A stretch of DNA of 6,281 nt from Fibrobacterota bacterium. GTDB lineage: Bacteria > Fibrobacterota > Chitinivibrionia > Chitinivibrionales > JANQEN01. The position numbers and the translations under genes are program-made. Within the stretch, counting starts at the first letter, position 1; the number at the start of each line of letters is the position of its first letter. The notes below the pieces were generated by a model. The model made no database searches. It was not told the origin of the DNA and saw only the letters and a list, made by a program, of their open reading frames with translations. Positions 1 through 6,040 of the stretch are shown here, piece after piece. The DNA is taken from the NCBI GenBank assembly GCA_030619215.1, contig JAUXBV010000215.1, positions 1 to 6,281 of the forward strand, written 5' to 3'.

Positions 1-48
1 TCGTGAAGGCTTTAGTCCAGTTTATCTGGGTTAGGATACTAGAATTAA

Positions 49-82
49 TTTCAAGTTTCAAGTTTCAAGTTTCAAGTTTCAA
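49..82. repeat. Tandem heptamer repeat TTTCAAG, about 4.9 copies
   Basis: Four perfect head-to-tail copies of TTTCAAG (starting at 49, 56, 63 and 70) are followed by a fifth that breaks after TTTCAA at 82. The array lies in non-coding DNA about 85 bases upstream of the glnS start. The seven-base period would shift a reading frame, which agrees with its intergenic position. Short intergenic heptamer arrays of this kind are known from many bacterial genomes and probably arise by replication slippage. No function can be read from the sequence. The rest of 1-167 is AT-rich and has no gene I can support. Confidence 0.9.
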
Positions 83-167
83 CGTTCTCAAACTTTAATA
101 GAATAAATTGAAAAGCTTTTTATGAGTTTATGCTTTTTAGAAAAATTTTATATGGGAATAATTAATT

Positions 168-1871
168 ATGGCAGAAAATGAACCTGCAAAGGTACCAAAT
201 TTTATAAGAGACATTATTGAAGAGGATATGAAAACGAACAAGTGGGATGGCCGTGTTGTTACACGGTTTCCTCCTGAACCAAACGGTTACCTCCATATTG
301 GCCATGCAAAGGCTATATGTATTGACTTTGGGCTGGCCGAGGAGTTCGGTGGTACGTATCATCTCCGTTTTGACGACACAAATCCGAGCAAAGAGGAGAG
401 TGAATATATTGATGCAATAAAAAATGATATACGCTGGCTCGGCTTTGACTGGGGGGAACATGAGTGTTATGCATCGGATTACTTTGACCAGATGTATGAA
501 TGGGCGATACAGCTTATTGAGACAGGGAAGGCGTATGTTGATGACCAGAGCGCTGAACTGGTTCGCCGGACACGGGGCACATTAACGGAGCCGGGAAAGG
601 AGAGCCCCTATCGCAATCGCCCGATTGAGGAAAATCTTGACTTGTTCAAAAGAATGGAAGCCGGTGAATTCGAGGACGGCTCGCGTGTATTGCGCGCGAA
701 GATTGATATGGCTGCGCCCAATATGAATATGCGCGATCCTGTTATGTACCGTATCCTCAAGGTGCCGCACTATCGCCAGGGCACGAAATGGAATATCTAT
801 CCGATGTATGACTGGGCACATGGCCTGGAAGATTCTATAGAAAAGATCACCCATTCTCTCTGCTCGCTGGAGTTTGAGGATCACCGGCCGCTCTATGACT
901 GGTTTATTGACCAACTGGAAGGCGTTTATCACCCCCGGCAGATAGAGTTTGCGCGTCTCAACCTCACCTATACGGTAATGAGCAAGCGAAAGCTCCTGGA
1001 ATTGGTTGAGGGAAAGCATGTTGGTGGATGGGATGATTCCAGGATGCCGACTTTATCGGGTATGCGCAGGCGCGGCTATACCCCGGAGGCAATCCGGAAC
1101 TTCTGTGATAGGATCGGGGTTGCAAAGCGCGATAGTATCGTGGATATTGCGCTGCTGGAGTATTGTGTACGGGAAGACCTGAATAAAAAGGTCCCGCGTG
1201 TTATGGCTGTTTTACGCCCCCTTAAGGTTGTCATTGATAACTACCCTGAAGGACAGGTTGAGGAGATGGAGGCAATTAACAATCCGGAAGACGAGAGCAT
1301 GGGAACACGAAAAGTACCCTTTTCCCGTGTTATTTATATAGAGCGGGATGACTTCCGTGAAGATCCCCCGAAAAAGTTTTTCCGGCTGGCGCCGGGCCGC
1401 GAAGTTCGGCTGCGTTATGCCTATTTTATCACCTGTGAAAGTGTCGTCAAAGATGAAAAAACAGGAGAGATAGTTGAGCTGCATTGTACCTATGACCCTG
1501 CAACCCGCGGCGGTGATTCCCCGGATGGCCGTAAAGTCAAGGCAACGCTGCACTGGGTTTCAGCAGGCCATGCTATTGACGCTGACGTCCGTTTGTATGA
1601 CCATCTCTTTGTAAAGCCTGACCCTAATATTGCAGAAGAGGGAGCTGATTTTAAATCGAATTTGAACCCCGACTCACTTGAGATACTGTCTTCCTGTAAA
1701 GTTGAGCCGGGACTGAAGAATGCAAAGCCACAGGAGCGGTACCAGTTCGAGAGAATGGGTTACTTCTGTGTTGATTCCAAAGACTCCTCGGATGAGAAAC
1801 CGGTATTTAACAGAACGGTAACTTTGAGGGATACCTGGGCAAAGATTGTAAAAGCACAAAAAAGTAAGTAA
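168..1871 (+). CDS. glnS: Glutaminyl-tRNA synthetase (GlnRS)
   Basis: This cytoplasmic class I aminoacyl-tRNA synthetase activates glutamine with ATP and charges tRNA-Gln directly, so a glutamine route through Glu-tRNA(Gln) amidotransferase is not strictly required. The 567-residue protein is complete and close to the E. coli enzyme (554). The catalytic Rossmann fold opens with [16 protein letters not shown], with HIGH at residues 43-46. The GlnRS-type FDDTNP follows at 68-73. An [19 protein letters not shown] block follows in the middle of the protein. The second ATP signature VMSKRK is at 270-275, the KMSKS equivalent. The C-terminal part matches the two beta-barrel anticodon-binding domains and ends with the usual QFER-GYFCVD block. 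FDDTNP and the [14 protein letters not shown] context favour GlnRS over GluRS. The start at 168 has only a weak GGGA Shine-Dalgarno at 154-157, but no better start precedes the conserved region. No clear terminator follows; the next feature is a separately promoted tRNA. Confidence 0.97.
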   Translation: MAENEPAKVPNFIRDIIEEDMKTNKWDGRVVTRFPPEPNGYLHIGHAKAICIDFGLAEEFGGTYHLRFDDTNPSKEESEYIDAIKNDIRWLGFDWGEHECYASDYFDQMYEWAIQLIETGKAYVDDQSAELVRRTRGTLTEPGKESPYRNRPIEENLDLFKRMEAGEFEDGSRVLRAKIDMAAPNMNMRDPVMYRILKVPHYRQGTKWNIYPMYDWAHGLEDSIEKITHSLCSLEFEDHRPLYDWFIDQLEGVYHPRQIEFARLNLTYTVMSKRKLLELVEGKHVGGWDDSRMPTLSGMRRRGYTPEAIRNFCDRIGVAKRDSIVDIALLEYCVREDLNKKVPRVMAVLRPLKVVIDNYPEGQVEEMEAINNPEDESMGTRKVPFSRVIYIERDDFREDPPKKFFRLAPGREVRLRYAYFITCESVVKDEKTGEIVELHCTYDPATRGGDSPDGRKVKATLHWVSAGHAIDADVRLYDHLFVKPDPNIAEEGADFKSNLNPDSLEILSSCKVEPGLKNAKPQERYQFERMGYFCVDSKDSSDEKPVFNRTVTLRDTWAKIVKAQKSK

Positions 1872-1898
1872 ATCGCATACAATTTTATTTTGAATATA

Positions 1899-1927
1899 TT
1901 GACTGAATAACGATAATCAAGTAAATT
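1899..1927 (+). promoter_or_regulatory. Candidate sigma70-type promoter for tRNA-Ala
   Basis: TTGACT at 1899-1904 matches the -35 consensus at five of six bases. It is separated by exactly 17 bases from TAAATT at 1922-1927, which matches the -10 consensus at four of six. Transcription would start near 1934 and give a leader of about 19 bases before the tRNA. Position and spacing fit, but the surrounding DNA is AT-rich, so this is an inference from consensus matching. If real, the promoter probably also serves the protein gene that starts 29 bases after the tRNA. Confidence 0.5.
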
Positions 1928-1952
1928 TATACCACCGGTTTTTAATTCAAAT

Positions 1953-2025
1953 GGGGCTGTAGCTCAGCTGGGAGAGTACGACGCTGGCAGCGTTGGGGTC
2001 AGGGGTTCGAGCCCCCTCAGCTCCA
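1953..2025 (+). tRNA. tRNA-Ala, anticodon GGC
   Basis: The 73-base cloverleaf folds fully by hand. The acceptor stem is 1953-1959 with 2018-2024, and the discriminator A is at 2025. The D stem is GCTC/GAGT at 1962-1965 and 1974-1977. The anticodon stem is 1979-1983 with 1991-1995 around the loop CTGGCAG, so the anticodon GGC is at 1986-1988 and reads GCC/GCU. The T stem AGGGG/CCCCT encloses the loop TTCGAGC at 2006-2012. The third acceptor pair is G:U (1955 with 2022), the classic alanine identity element G3:U70, which independently confirms the amino acid. The 3' CCA is not encoded (TTA follows A2025), so it must be added by a nucleotidyltransferase. Confidence 0.97.
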
Positions 2026-2054
2026 TTAAAAATACAGAAAGAAACGGGGTTAGT

Positions 2055-3896
2055 ATGAGTAAACTTATTCCAAATTTAAGAACAGTGTCTATTATTACAG
2101 CCGTAAGTTTCACACTTTTGTTCAAAACCACGTTTTGTTCCGGCAAACCGGTAATCAGGGAAGTCACACAGGACGGGTATGTTGTCAAGCTGGACCTTTC
2201 CTCCCAGGTACTGTCTCTGAATGTGCCCGACGATAAATTCAGCGGTAAGGCGAAAGGGAAGGTAAAATCTGTTGAAGCGGAGATATACCCCGATTTGAAG
2301 AGCATTCCTGAGAGCTATCTTAATTTTATCTCTGCAGCCATGATAGCACAGAAAGCGAAAAATTTTGATGATGGGCTGATTGCCGCAGTTGAATATCTGT
2401 GCCGGAAGGGTGGAGATAAAATAAAGGGAAAGGAAAAATTACTTAAGGATTTACTTGCTACCCTCCAGAAGACACGGGCTAAAAAAGAGGATGTACAGGC
2501 GAATCTGAAATGTCAATCTTTACTTTACAATGCCCTTTACCTTGGCGGTTATAATGCCAAGGTTTCCAGTAAAGTGAAAAAAATAGCGAAGGACTCTTTA
2601 AAGGTTTTCCTGGATAATGAGTTGCATTCAAAGCCGATTGGCATATATACCTGGAATGATGAGTTGAAAAAGATCTTTCAGCAGGACCGCTATCTGCAAA
2701 AACCTATACTTGCCGCTAAGGAAGTTGCGATGATGAAAAAGGTGGTGTTGAAAGATGAAAAAGCATCTTCAGCGTACGGCACAGCACTCTCTCTTGTAGA
2801 GCAGGTGAATAATCCGTTTCCACCGGAATATTGTGATTTCAGGTCAGCCGCAGAAAAAGAAGGCGGTAAATGTACCTATTGTTTCATACCTCCGGCAATG
2901 GCGCATGAAGCACAGCTTATAAAAAGACTCTACGGGAACAGGCCGATACCCGACAAATTCTCACTGATAGACGCCTTAATTAAGGAGATTCAATCGGGAA
3001 ACATATCGTTAAAACCAAAAGAGAGTTCTGGCTGGTATGATTATAAAACATATACTCTGGAGCCGTTCGTACTGCCCGAAAAAATGATGGAAGCGGCAAA
3101 GCTTGCCTTCGGTAGTAATTATAAAAAAGAATTGATAAAACTGTTTAAAGCGGTTCTGGCATTGACACGCGAGACACATATCAAAAATCTTGAAATTGCA
3201 CTTGCAGGAGCGGCAATGCCGGAGCCTGCGATTAAAATTTTTCCCGAGTTGACAATTGAGCCTATCGCTACCTATTATCTCCGCCTTGGCAAGTCTTACA
3301 GTTTTATCAGGAATGTATTGCAGAAATATTTTTCGGACAGCACTCTTACGCAGTCTTACCGCCCCCTGCCTGACGGTAAATCCAAATCGCAGGAAAACAT
3401 ACTCGACGAACTGAAAGCTGTTGAATCACTCATGTACGGGCTGTTTTCATTAACCGCTGAAGAGATAGGTTTGAGTGTAGAGGGAAACCTGTCAGATCGA
3501 AGCCCTGAACAAATGAAAGAGGACATGGAAAAGGCGCAGGCGTGGATCAAGACGTTTAAAGAAGATAAAGACCTGTTTGTAGATAACCGGATGATGGTGC
3601 CCGTGTTTTATGATATACAAAGGAAAAAGACAAAGGTATGGGTAGTTTTGGGATACTCGGTAAAGCCGCTGAATATCAATTATGAAAAACAGCCAACCTA
3701 TACGGTCATTGATCCTAGAGGGAAGAAATCAAAAAAGAAGGTGGAGTTTCACAAGGAGAATAAGAAGATAGCCTACCCTGTAAGTGCGGAAGTATATACA
3801 GATAAGATTCTTAACCGGGAGGAGTTTCGTTCGCTTTGTGACAGCTTGAAAACGCAGGGGGCAATTTTAAAAGCTATCCGAAGCTCGAAAAAATAA
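2055..3896 (+). CDS. Uncharacterised exported protein, 613 residues
   Basis: I do not recognise the family. The N-terminus looks like a signal peptide: a lysine and an arginine (K3, R9), a hydrophobic core at about residues 11-23, then KTTFCSG, with plausible cleavage after G30. C28 is not in a good lipobox (TTF precedes it), so a lipoprotein is unlikely. The mature protein is rich in Lys and Glu and mostly predicted helical by eye. Recognisable patches are PIGIYTW at 194-200 and a cysteine cluster C260-X12-C273-X2-C276 followed by H284. This cluster could bind a metal or form disulphides; it is not a CXXCH haem site. The last 100 residues (from about 515, VPVFYDI) look like a separate alpha/beta domain. 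No transmembrane segment beyond the signal and no T9SS sorting domain is visible, so the periplasm is the likely location. The start is 29 bases after tRNA-Ala with no intervening promoter and a modest GGGG Shine-Dalgarno at 2046-2049. That it is a real gene is near certain from length and coding character; its function is unknown. Confidence 0.9.
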   Translation: MSKLIPNLRTVSIITAVSFTLLFKTTFCSGKPVIREVTQDGYVVKLDLSSQVLSLNVPDDKFSGKAKGKVKSVEAEIYPDLKSIPESYLNFISAAMIAQKAKNFDDGLIAAVEYLCRKGGDKIKGKEKLLKDLLATLQKTRAKKEDVQANLKCQSLLYNALYLGGYNAKVSSKVKKIAKDSLKVFLDNELHSKPIGIYTWNDELKKIFQQDRYLQKPILAAKEVAMMKKVVLKDEKASSAYGTALSLVEQVNNPFPPEYCDFRSAAEKEGGKCTYCFIPPAMAHEAQLIKRLYGNRPIPDKFSLIDALIKEIQSGNISLKPKESSGWYDYKTYTLEPFVLPEKMMEAAKLAFGSNYKKELIKLFKAVLALTRETHIKNLEIALAGAAMPEPAIKIFPELTIEPIATYYLRLGKSYSFIRNVLQKYFSDSTLTQSYRPLPDGKSKSQENILDELKAVESLMYGLFSLTAEEIGLSVEGNLSDRSPEQMKEDMEKAQAWIKTFKEDKDLFVDNRMMVPVFYDIQRKKTKVWVVLGYSVKPLNINYEKQPTYTVIDPRGKKSKKKVEFHKENKKIAYPVSAEVYTDKILNREEFRSLCDSLKTQGAILKAIRSSKK

Positions 3897-4003
3897 ATAT
3901 AAATAACTGTAAATTATTAAGATTAATTATAAGAAGTTAAGAAGGCATAATTCATTAAACTTTAAACAATTACCCTCTTTTCCCCCTTTTTAATATTTCC
4001 AAA

Positions 4004-4017
4004 TACCCTGTCGGGTA
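4004..4017 (+). other. Small GC hairpin TACCC-TGTC-GGGTA
   Basis: A perfect 5-bp stem (4004-4008 with 4013-4017) closes a four-base loop. It can be extended imperfectly outward by TTCC at 3997-4000 pairing with GGGA at about 4022-4025. A run of six T lies about 18 bases downstream, too far for a classical intrinsic terminator. It lies about 110 bases after the stop of the upstream gene and may be part of its 3' end signal. The function is not established. Confidence 0.25.
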
Positions 4018-4034
4018 ATATGGGAGATCTTGTC

Positions 4035-4061
4035 CTTTTTTGTAAAAAAGAGTAATTTTTT
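4035..4061 (+). terminator. Possible weak terminator: A/T hairpin followed by T run
   Basis: CTTTTTT at 4035-4041 is complementary to AAAAAAG at 4044-4050, and TTTTTT follows at 4056-4061. The order (stem, then T run) resembles an intrinsic terminator, but the stem is almost pure A/T and the loop would be only two to four bases, so it would be unstable. It may instead be an A-tract or promoter-upstream element. Confidence 0.25.
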
Positions 4062-4066
4062 CAGCA

Positions 4067-4095
4067 TTTAAAAAAAAATTGTTATTATATAGAAT
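4067..4095 (+). promoter_or_regulatory. Weak promoter candidate upstream of the peptidase gene
   Basis: TTTAAA at 4067-4072 (four of six to the -35 consensus) and TAGAAT at 4090-4095 (five of six to the -10) are spaced by 17 bases. This would give a 5' leader of roughly 90 bases containing the inverted repeat at 4156-4176. The region is so AT-rich that chance matches are expected; an alternative -35 is TTGTTA at 4079-4084. Confidence 0.2.
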
Positions 4096-4155
4096 ATAGG
4101 TTAGTAATATAGAAATGCCGCATGTTTAGCTTTTCAAAAGTAATGCTCGCATTGT

Positions 4156-4176
4156 CCATTATTATGTGAATAATGG
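4156..4176. repeat. Perfect 8-bp inverted repeat abutting the ribosome binding site
   Basis: CCATTATT (4156-4163) and AATAATGG (4169-4176) are exact reverse complements around the five-base centre ATGTG. The right arm ends two bases before the GGGAGGGGGG Shine-Dalgarno run begins. In DNA this could be an operator for a dimeric regulator; in RNA it is a modest hairpin just upstream of the ribosome binding site that could affect initiation. There is no T run after it, so it is not a terminator. The symmetry is seen directly; the role is inference. Confidence 0.6.
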
Positions 4177-4178
4177 AA

Positions 4179-4188
4179 GGGAGGGGGG
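4179..4188 (+). promoter_or_regulatory. Strong ribosome binding site that fixes the peptidase start
   Basis: GGGAGGGGGG contains a full GGAGG core, with nine bases between GGGAGG and the ATG at 4194. An in-frame upstream ATG at 4173 lies inside the inverted repeat, has no Shine-Dalgarno of its own, and would add MEGRGEL in front of a clean signal peptide by translating the ribosome binding site itself. The start at 4194 is therefore preferred. Confidence 0.85.
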
Positions 4189-4193
4189 AATTA

Positions 4194-5942
4194 ATGAGAG
4201 CAGCCTACATTATAATTTTAAGCGCTGTAACTTTGCTATTTGCACAGCAAAATGAAATAAACGGCGTTATCTCACCGGAAGAAGAAACACGTATAATTAA
4301 GGAAGAAATCGCTGCAGGAAGAATGAGAGAAATTGTTCCAGGGCAGCATTCACCGCAGATTGAGCTTCCCTCGAGCTTTTATCGTAGCTCAGACAAAGCG
4401 TTCCCGCCCATTGGCAGCCAGAGAGGCGGCTCATGTACCGGGTGGGCTACGACATATTATTCCGCAACCTATCAGATCGCAAAGCGTGACGGATGGGACG
4501 CTCAGAACGGCGGAAGGGAATACAACTGTTCGCCCCACTGGACATATAACTTTATTAACGGCGGCTCCGATAACGGCGGGAGCATGACAAACAACAATGA
4601 AGTAATGATCCGGCATGGTGTTGCCACATGGGAAGACTTTGCCGAGGGCGTTCCAAACCGGGCTACCTCCTGGTGCTCAGACCCGGCTGTATGGCGTAAA
4701 GCAATTTATCACAGGATGAAAGAGAAAACAACCATCCGTGATGTGAATACTCCCGCAGGCCTTGAAATCCTTAAGGAACATATCATGGATGAGAAGTACG
4801 GCCTTACCTATTCAACAAACTCACCTTCATCCGGAAAGCATTGGGTATGGACGGATATTCTGGATGATCCATCCACCAATGAGGACGATCCTTTTGTCGG
4901 TGAGGAAGCATGCTACTATGTCAAGGAACTCAACGGAGGAAGGCATGCAATGGCTGTCATAGGCTGGAACGATCATATCTGGATTGATGTCAATCAAAAC
5001 GGCTCTATTGACGATGGTGAAAATGGTGCATTGTTAATAGCCGAGTCGCACGGAACGAATGCGGGAAACGAGGGATTCTACTGGCTGGCTTATGACGCTT
5101 TGAATCCAACTTCCCTCGTGGCAAACGGCCCGAATACAGGGCGGGCTCCGGCTTTCCTGTCTCAACGAGTGTATGCTTTGGAACACAGGGAGTCACACAC
5201 TACAAAAATGTTTGCTGAGTTTACTTTACAAACCGCAGCCCGTATCGATGTTGTTATAGAATTCCTCCGGGTAAAGACAACTGAAGAACCTCCTTTTTCA
5301 AATCCGGAGGATTCGTGGAAAGGGTATGTGTTCGGCACCATGAACAACAGCTCCGGTAACAGGCTGGGATTCGATGGTAACGACTATTCTTCGAATCCCT
5401 CCAGCGCGCCTGAAGGCACCTTTGTATTTGACCTCACCGATATATATCCTTCCGATGCCCAGCCGGATGATGAGTGGCGCTATGTCATGGAAGTAACTGA
5501 CAGGGCTGCGGGTATGCCGGTGACCGTGAAATCGTTCAAGGTAATTGTCCCTGACAGGAGGGATTCAACCTTTGTTTCCCAGAACACCCCGGTAGAAGTG
5601 GATGATGATGTGGATTATGTGTGGGTTGATGTGCCGTATCATCCGACTTCAATTGTCAATGGTAAAGATTTATTTACAGGGAATAATTTGATGGTAACCG
5701 GAGCATCAAAGAATAGAATTACTTTTACAATCAATTCACTGAAACAGGGAGATTTTGTATTACAAGTATTTAATATTGCCGGGAAGAAATTGTGGGAATG
5801 TAAAGGTATTTCAGGGGTAAAAGCAATTCAATGGAATTTAAATAATGCTACCGGTTCTGTAAGCAATGGAATGTATGTGGTTTCATATATAGAGGAAGGG
5901 AAAGTATTTACAAAAAAGTTTTCAATAGTAAATTACAAATAA
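4194..5942 (+). CDS. Secreted papain-like (C1 family) peptidase with T9SS C-terminal sorting domain
   Basis: The predicted 582-residue exported cysteine peptidase begins MRAAYIIILSAVTLLFA, a signal peptide with likely cleavage after A17, and a short pro-region of about 40 residues. The papain-like domain starts near LPSSF (58-62). Q76 is the oxyanion-hole candidate, C81 in GGSCTGWA is the nucleophile, and H251 in GGRHAMAVIGWND is the catalytic histidine. Residues 265-276 (DVNQNGSIDDGE) form an EF-hand or dockerin-like calcium loop, common at this place in bacterial C1 relatives. The third catalytic motif is atypical: A-E284-S-H-G-T replaces the usual A-N-S-W-G-T. A beta-rich region follows to about 495, including FDG and GTFVFDLTD patches often seen after such domains. 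Residues about 496-582 resemble a T9SS type A sorting domain (QVFNIAGKKLWE, then NGMYVVSY, ending in FTKKFSIVNYK). Export is thus Sec to the periplasm, then T9SS across the outer membrane, with the domain removed or anchored. GC content falls sharply at this last domain. The fold is well supported; whether it is active is uncertain. Confidence 0.88.
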   Translation: MRAAYIIILSAVTLLFAQQNEINGVISPEEETRIIKEEIAAGRMREIVPGQHSPQIELPSSFYRSSDKAFPPIGSQRGGSCTGWATTYYSATYQIAKRDGWDAQNGGREYNCSPHWTYNFINGGSDNGGSMTNNNEVMIRHGVATWEDFAEGVPNRATSWCSDPAVWRKAIYHRMKEKTTIRDVNTPAGLEILKEHIMDEKYGLTYSTNSPSSGKHWVWTDILDDPSTNEDDPFVGEEACYYVKELNGGRHAMAVIGWNDHIWIDVNQNGSIDDGENGALLIAESHGTNAGNEGFYWLAYDALNPTSLVANGPNTGRAPAFLSQRVYALEHRESHTTKMFAEFTLQTAARIDVVIEFLRVKTTEEPPFSNPEDSWKGYVFGTMNNSSGNRLGFDGNDYSSNPSSAPEGTFVFDLTDIYPSDAQPDDEWRYVMEVTDRAAGMPVTVKSFKVIVPDRRDSTFVSQNTPVEVDDDVDYVWVDVPYHPTSIVNGKDLFTGNNLMVTGASKNRITFTINSLKQGDFVLQVFNIAGKKLWECKGISGVKAIQWNLNNATGSVSNGMYVVSYIEEGKVFTKKFSIVNYK

Positions 5943-6040
5943 TATATTATTTATATCTATTGGGGATAGGTCACTTTTTTAAAAAAATTTTTCAATTCAA
6001 TAACTATTAATTCATTTTCATTAAAATGGGAGGGGGAAAG
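5943..6040 (+). promoter_or_regulatory. AT-rich spacer with T6A7T5 tract and a strong ribosome binding site
   Basis: This 98-base gap contains an A/T tract at 5975-5992 (six T, seven A, five T). It could be a bend or upstream promoter element, or a weak end signal for the peptidase transcript; no GC stem is present. I find no convincing -35/-10 pair, so read-through from the peptidase gene is possible. GGGAGGGGG at 6028-6036 is an excellent Shine-Dalgarno with seven bases between GGGAGG and the ATG at 6041. Confidence 0.4.

Larger units (their letters stand above)
3897..4193. other. AT-rich intergenic region between the exported-protein gene and the peptidase gene
   Basis: This stretch of 297 bases holds no gene I can support; the longest reading frames are a dozen codons with no matching start context. 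From 5' to 3' it contains an A/T-rich segment, a pyrimidine tract (about 3972-3991), a small GC hairpin (4004-4017), an A/T hairpin with a T run (4035-4061), a weak promoter candidate (4067-4095), and the inverted repeat plus ribosome binding site of the peptidase gene. The composition is far more AT-rich than the flanking genes, typical of a region carrying a terminator and then a new promoter. Confidence 0.7.

Noticed and set aside
2..34. Open frame reading REGFSPVYLG then TAG at the window edge, possibly the C-terminus of an upstream gene.
   Set aside because: Only ten residues are visible, with no recognisable motif; an open stretch this short is expected by chance at a window edge.
49..82. 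Heptamer array as a CRISPR remnant.
   Set aside because: The units are directly contiguous, with no spacers, and only seven bases long.
111..137. AAAAGC...GCTTTT hairpin upstream of glnS as a terminator.
   Set aside because: The stem is six pairs, mostly A/T, with a 15-base loop; too weak to support.
582..1019. Minus-strand open frame inside glnS.
   Set aside because: It lies wholly antisense to a well-conserved gene and its product has no domain-like character; an antisense shadow.
168..2025. glnS and tRNA as a cognate synthetase-tRNA pair.
   Set aside because: The tRNA has anticodon GGC and the G3:U70 pair, so it is alanine-specific and not a GlnRS substrate.
1964..2305. Minus-strand open frame of 113 residues across the tRNA.
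   Set aside because: It reads through the antisense of tRNA-Ala and of the signal-peptide region of the downstream gene; the tRNA and the + strand gene explain the sequence.
4179..4188. G-quadruplex at the G-rich ribosome binding site.
   Set aside because: Only GGG-A-GGGGGG is present, which does not give four separate G runs with loops; a good Shine-Dalgarno explains it.
4173..4193. Upstream in-frame ATG for the peptidase (adds MEGRGEL).
   Set aside because: It lies within the inverted repeat, has no Shine-Dalgarno, and would translate the ribosome binding site; the ATG at 4194 gives a canonical signal peptide.
4333..4587. + strand frame of 84 codons overlapping the peptidase.
   Set aside because: It is in another frame within the conserved catalytic domain, with no ribosome binding site; a shadow.
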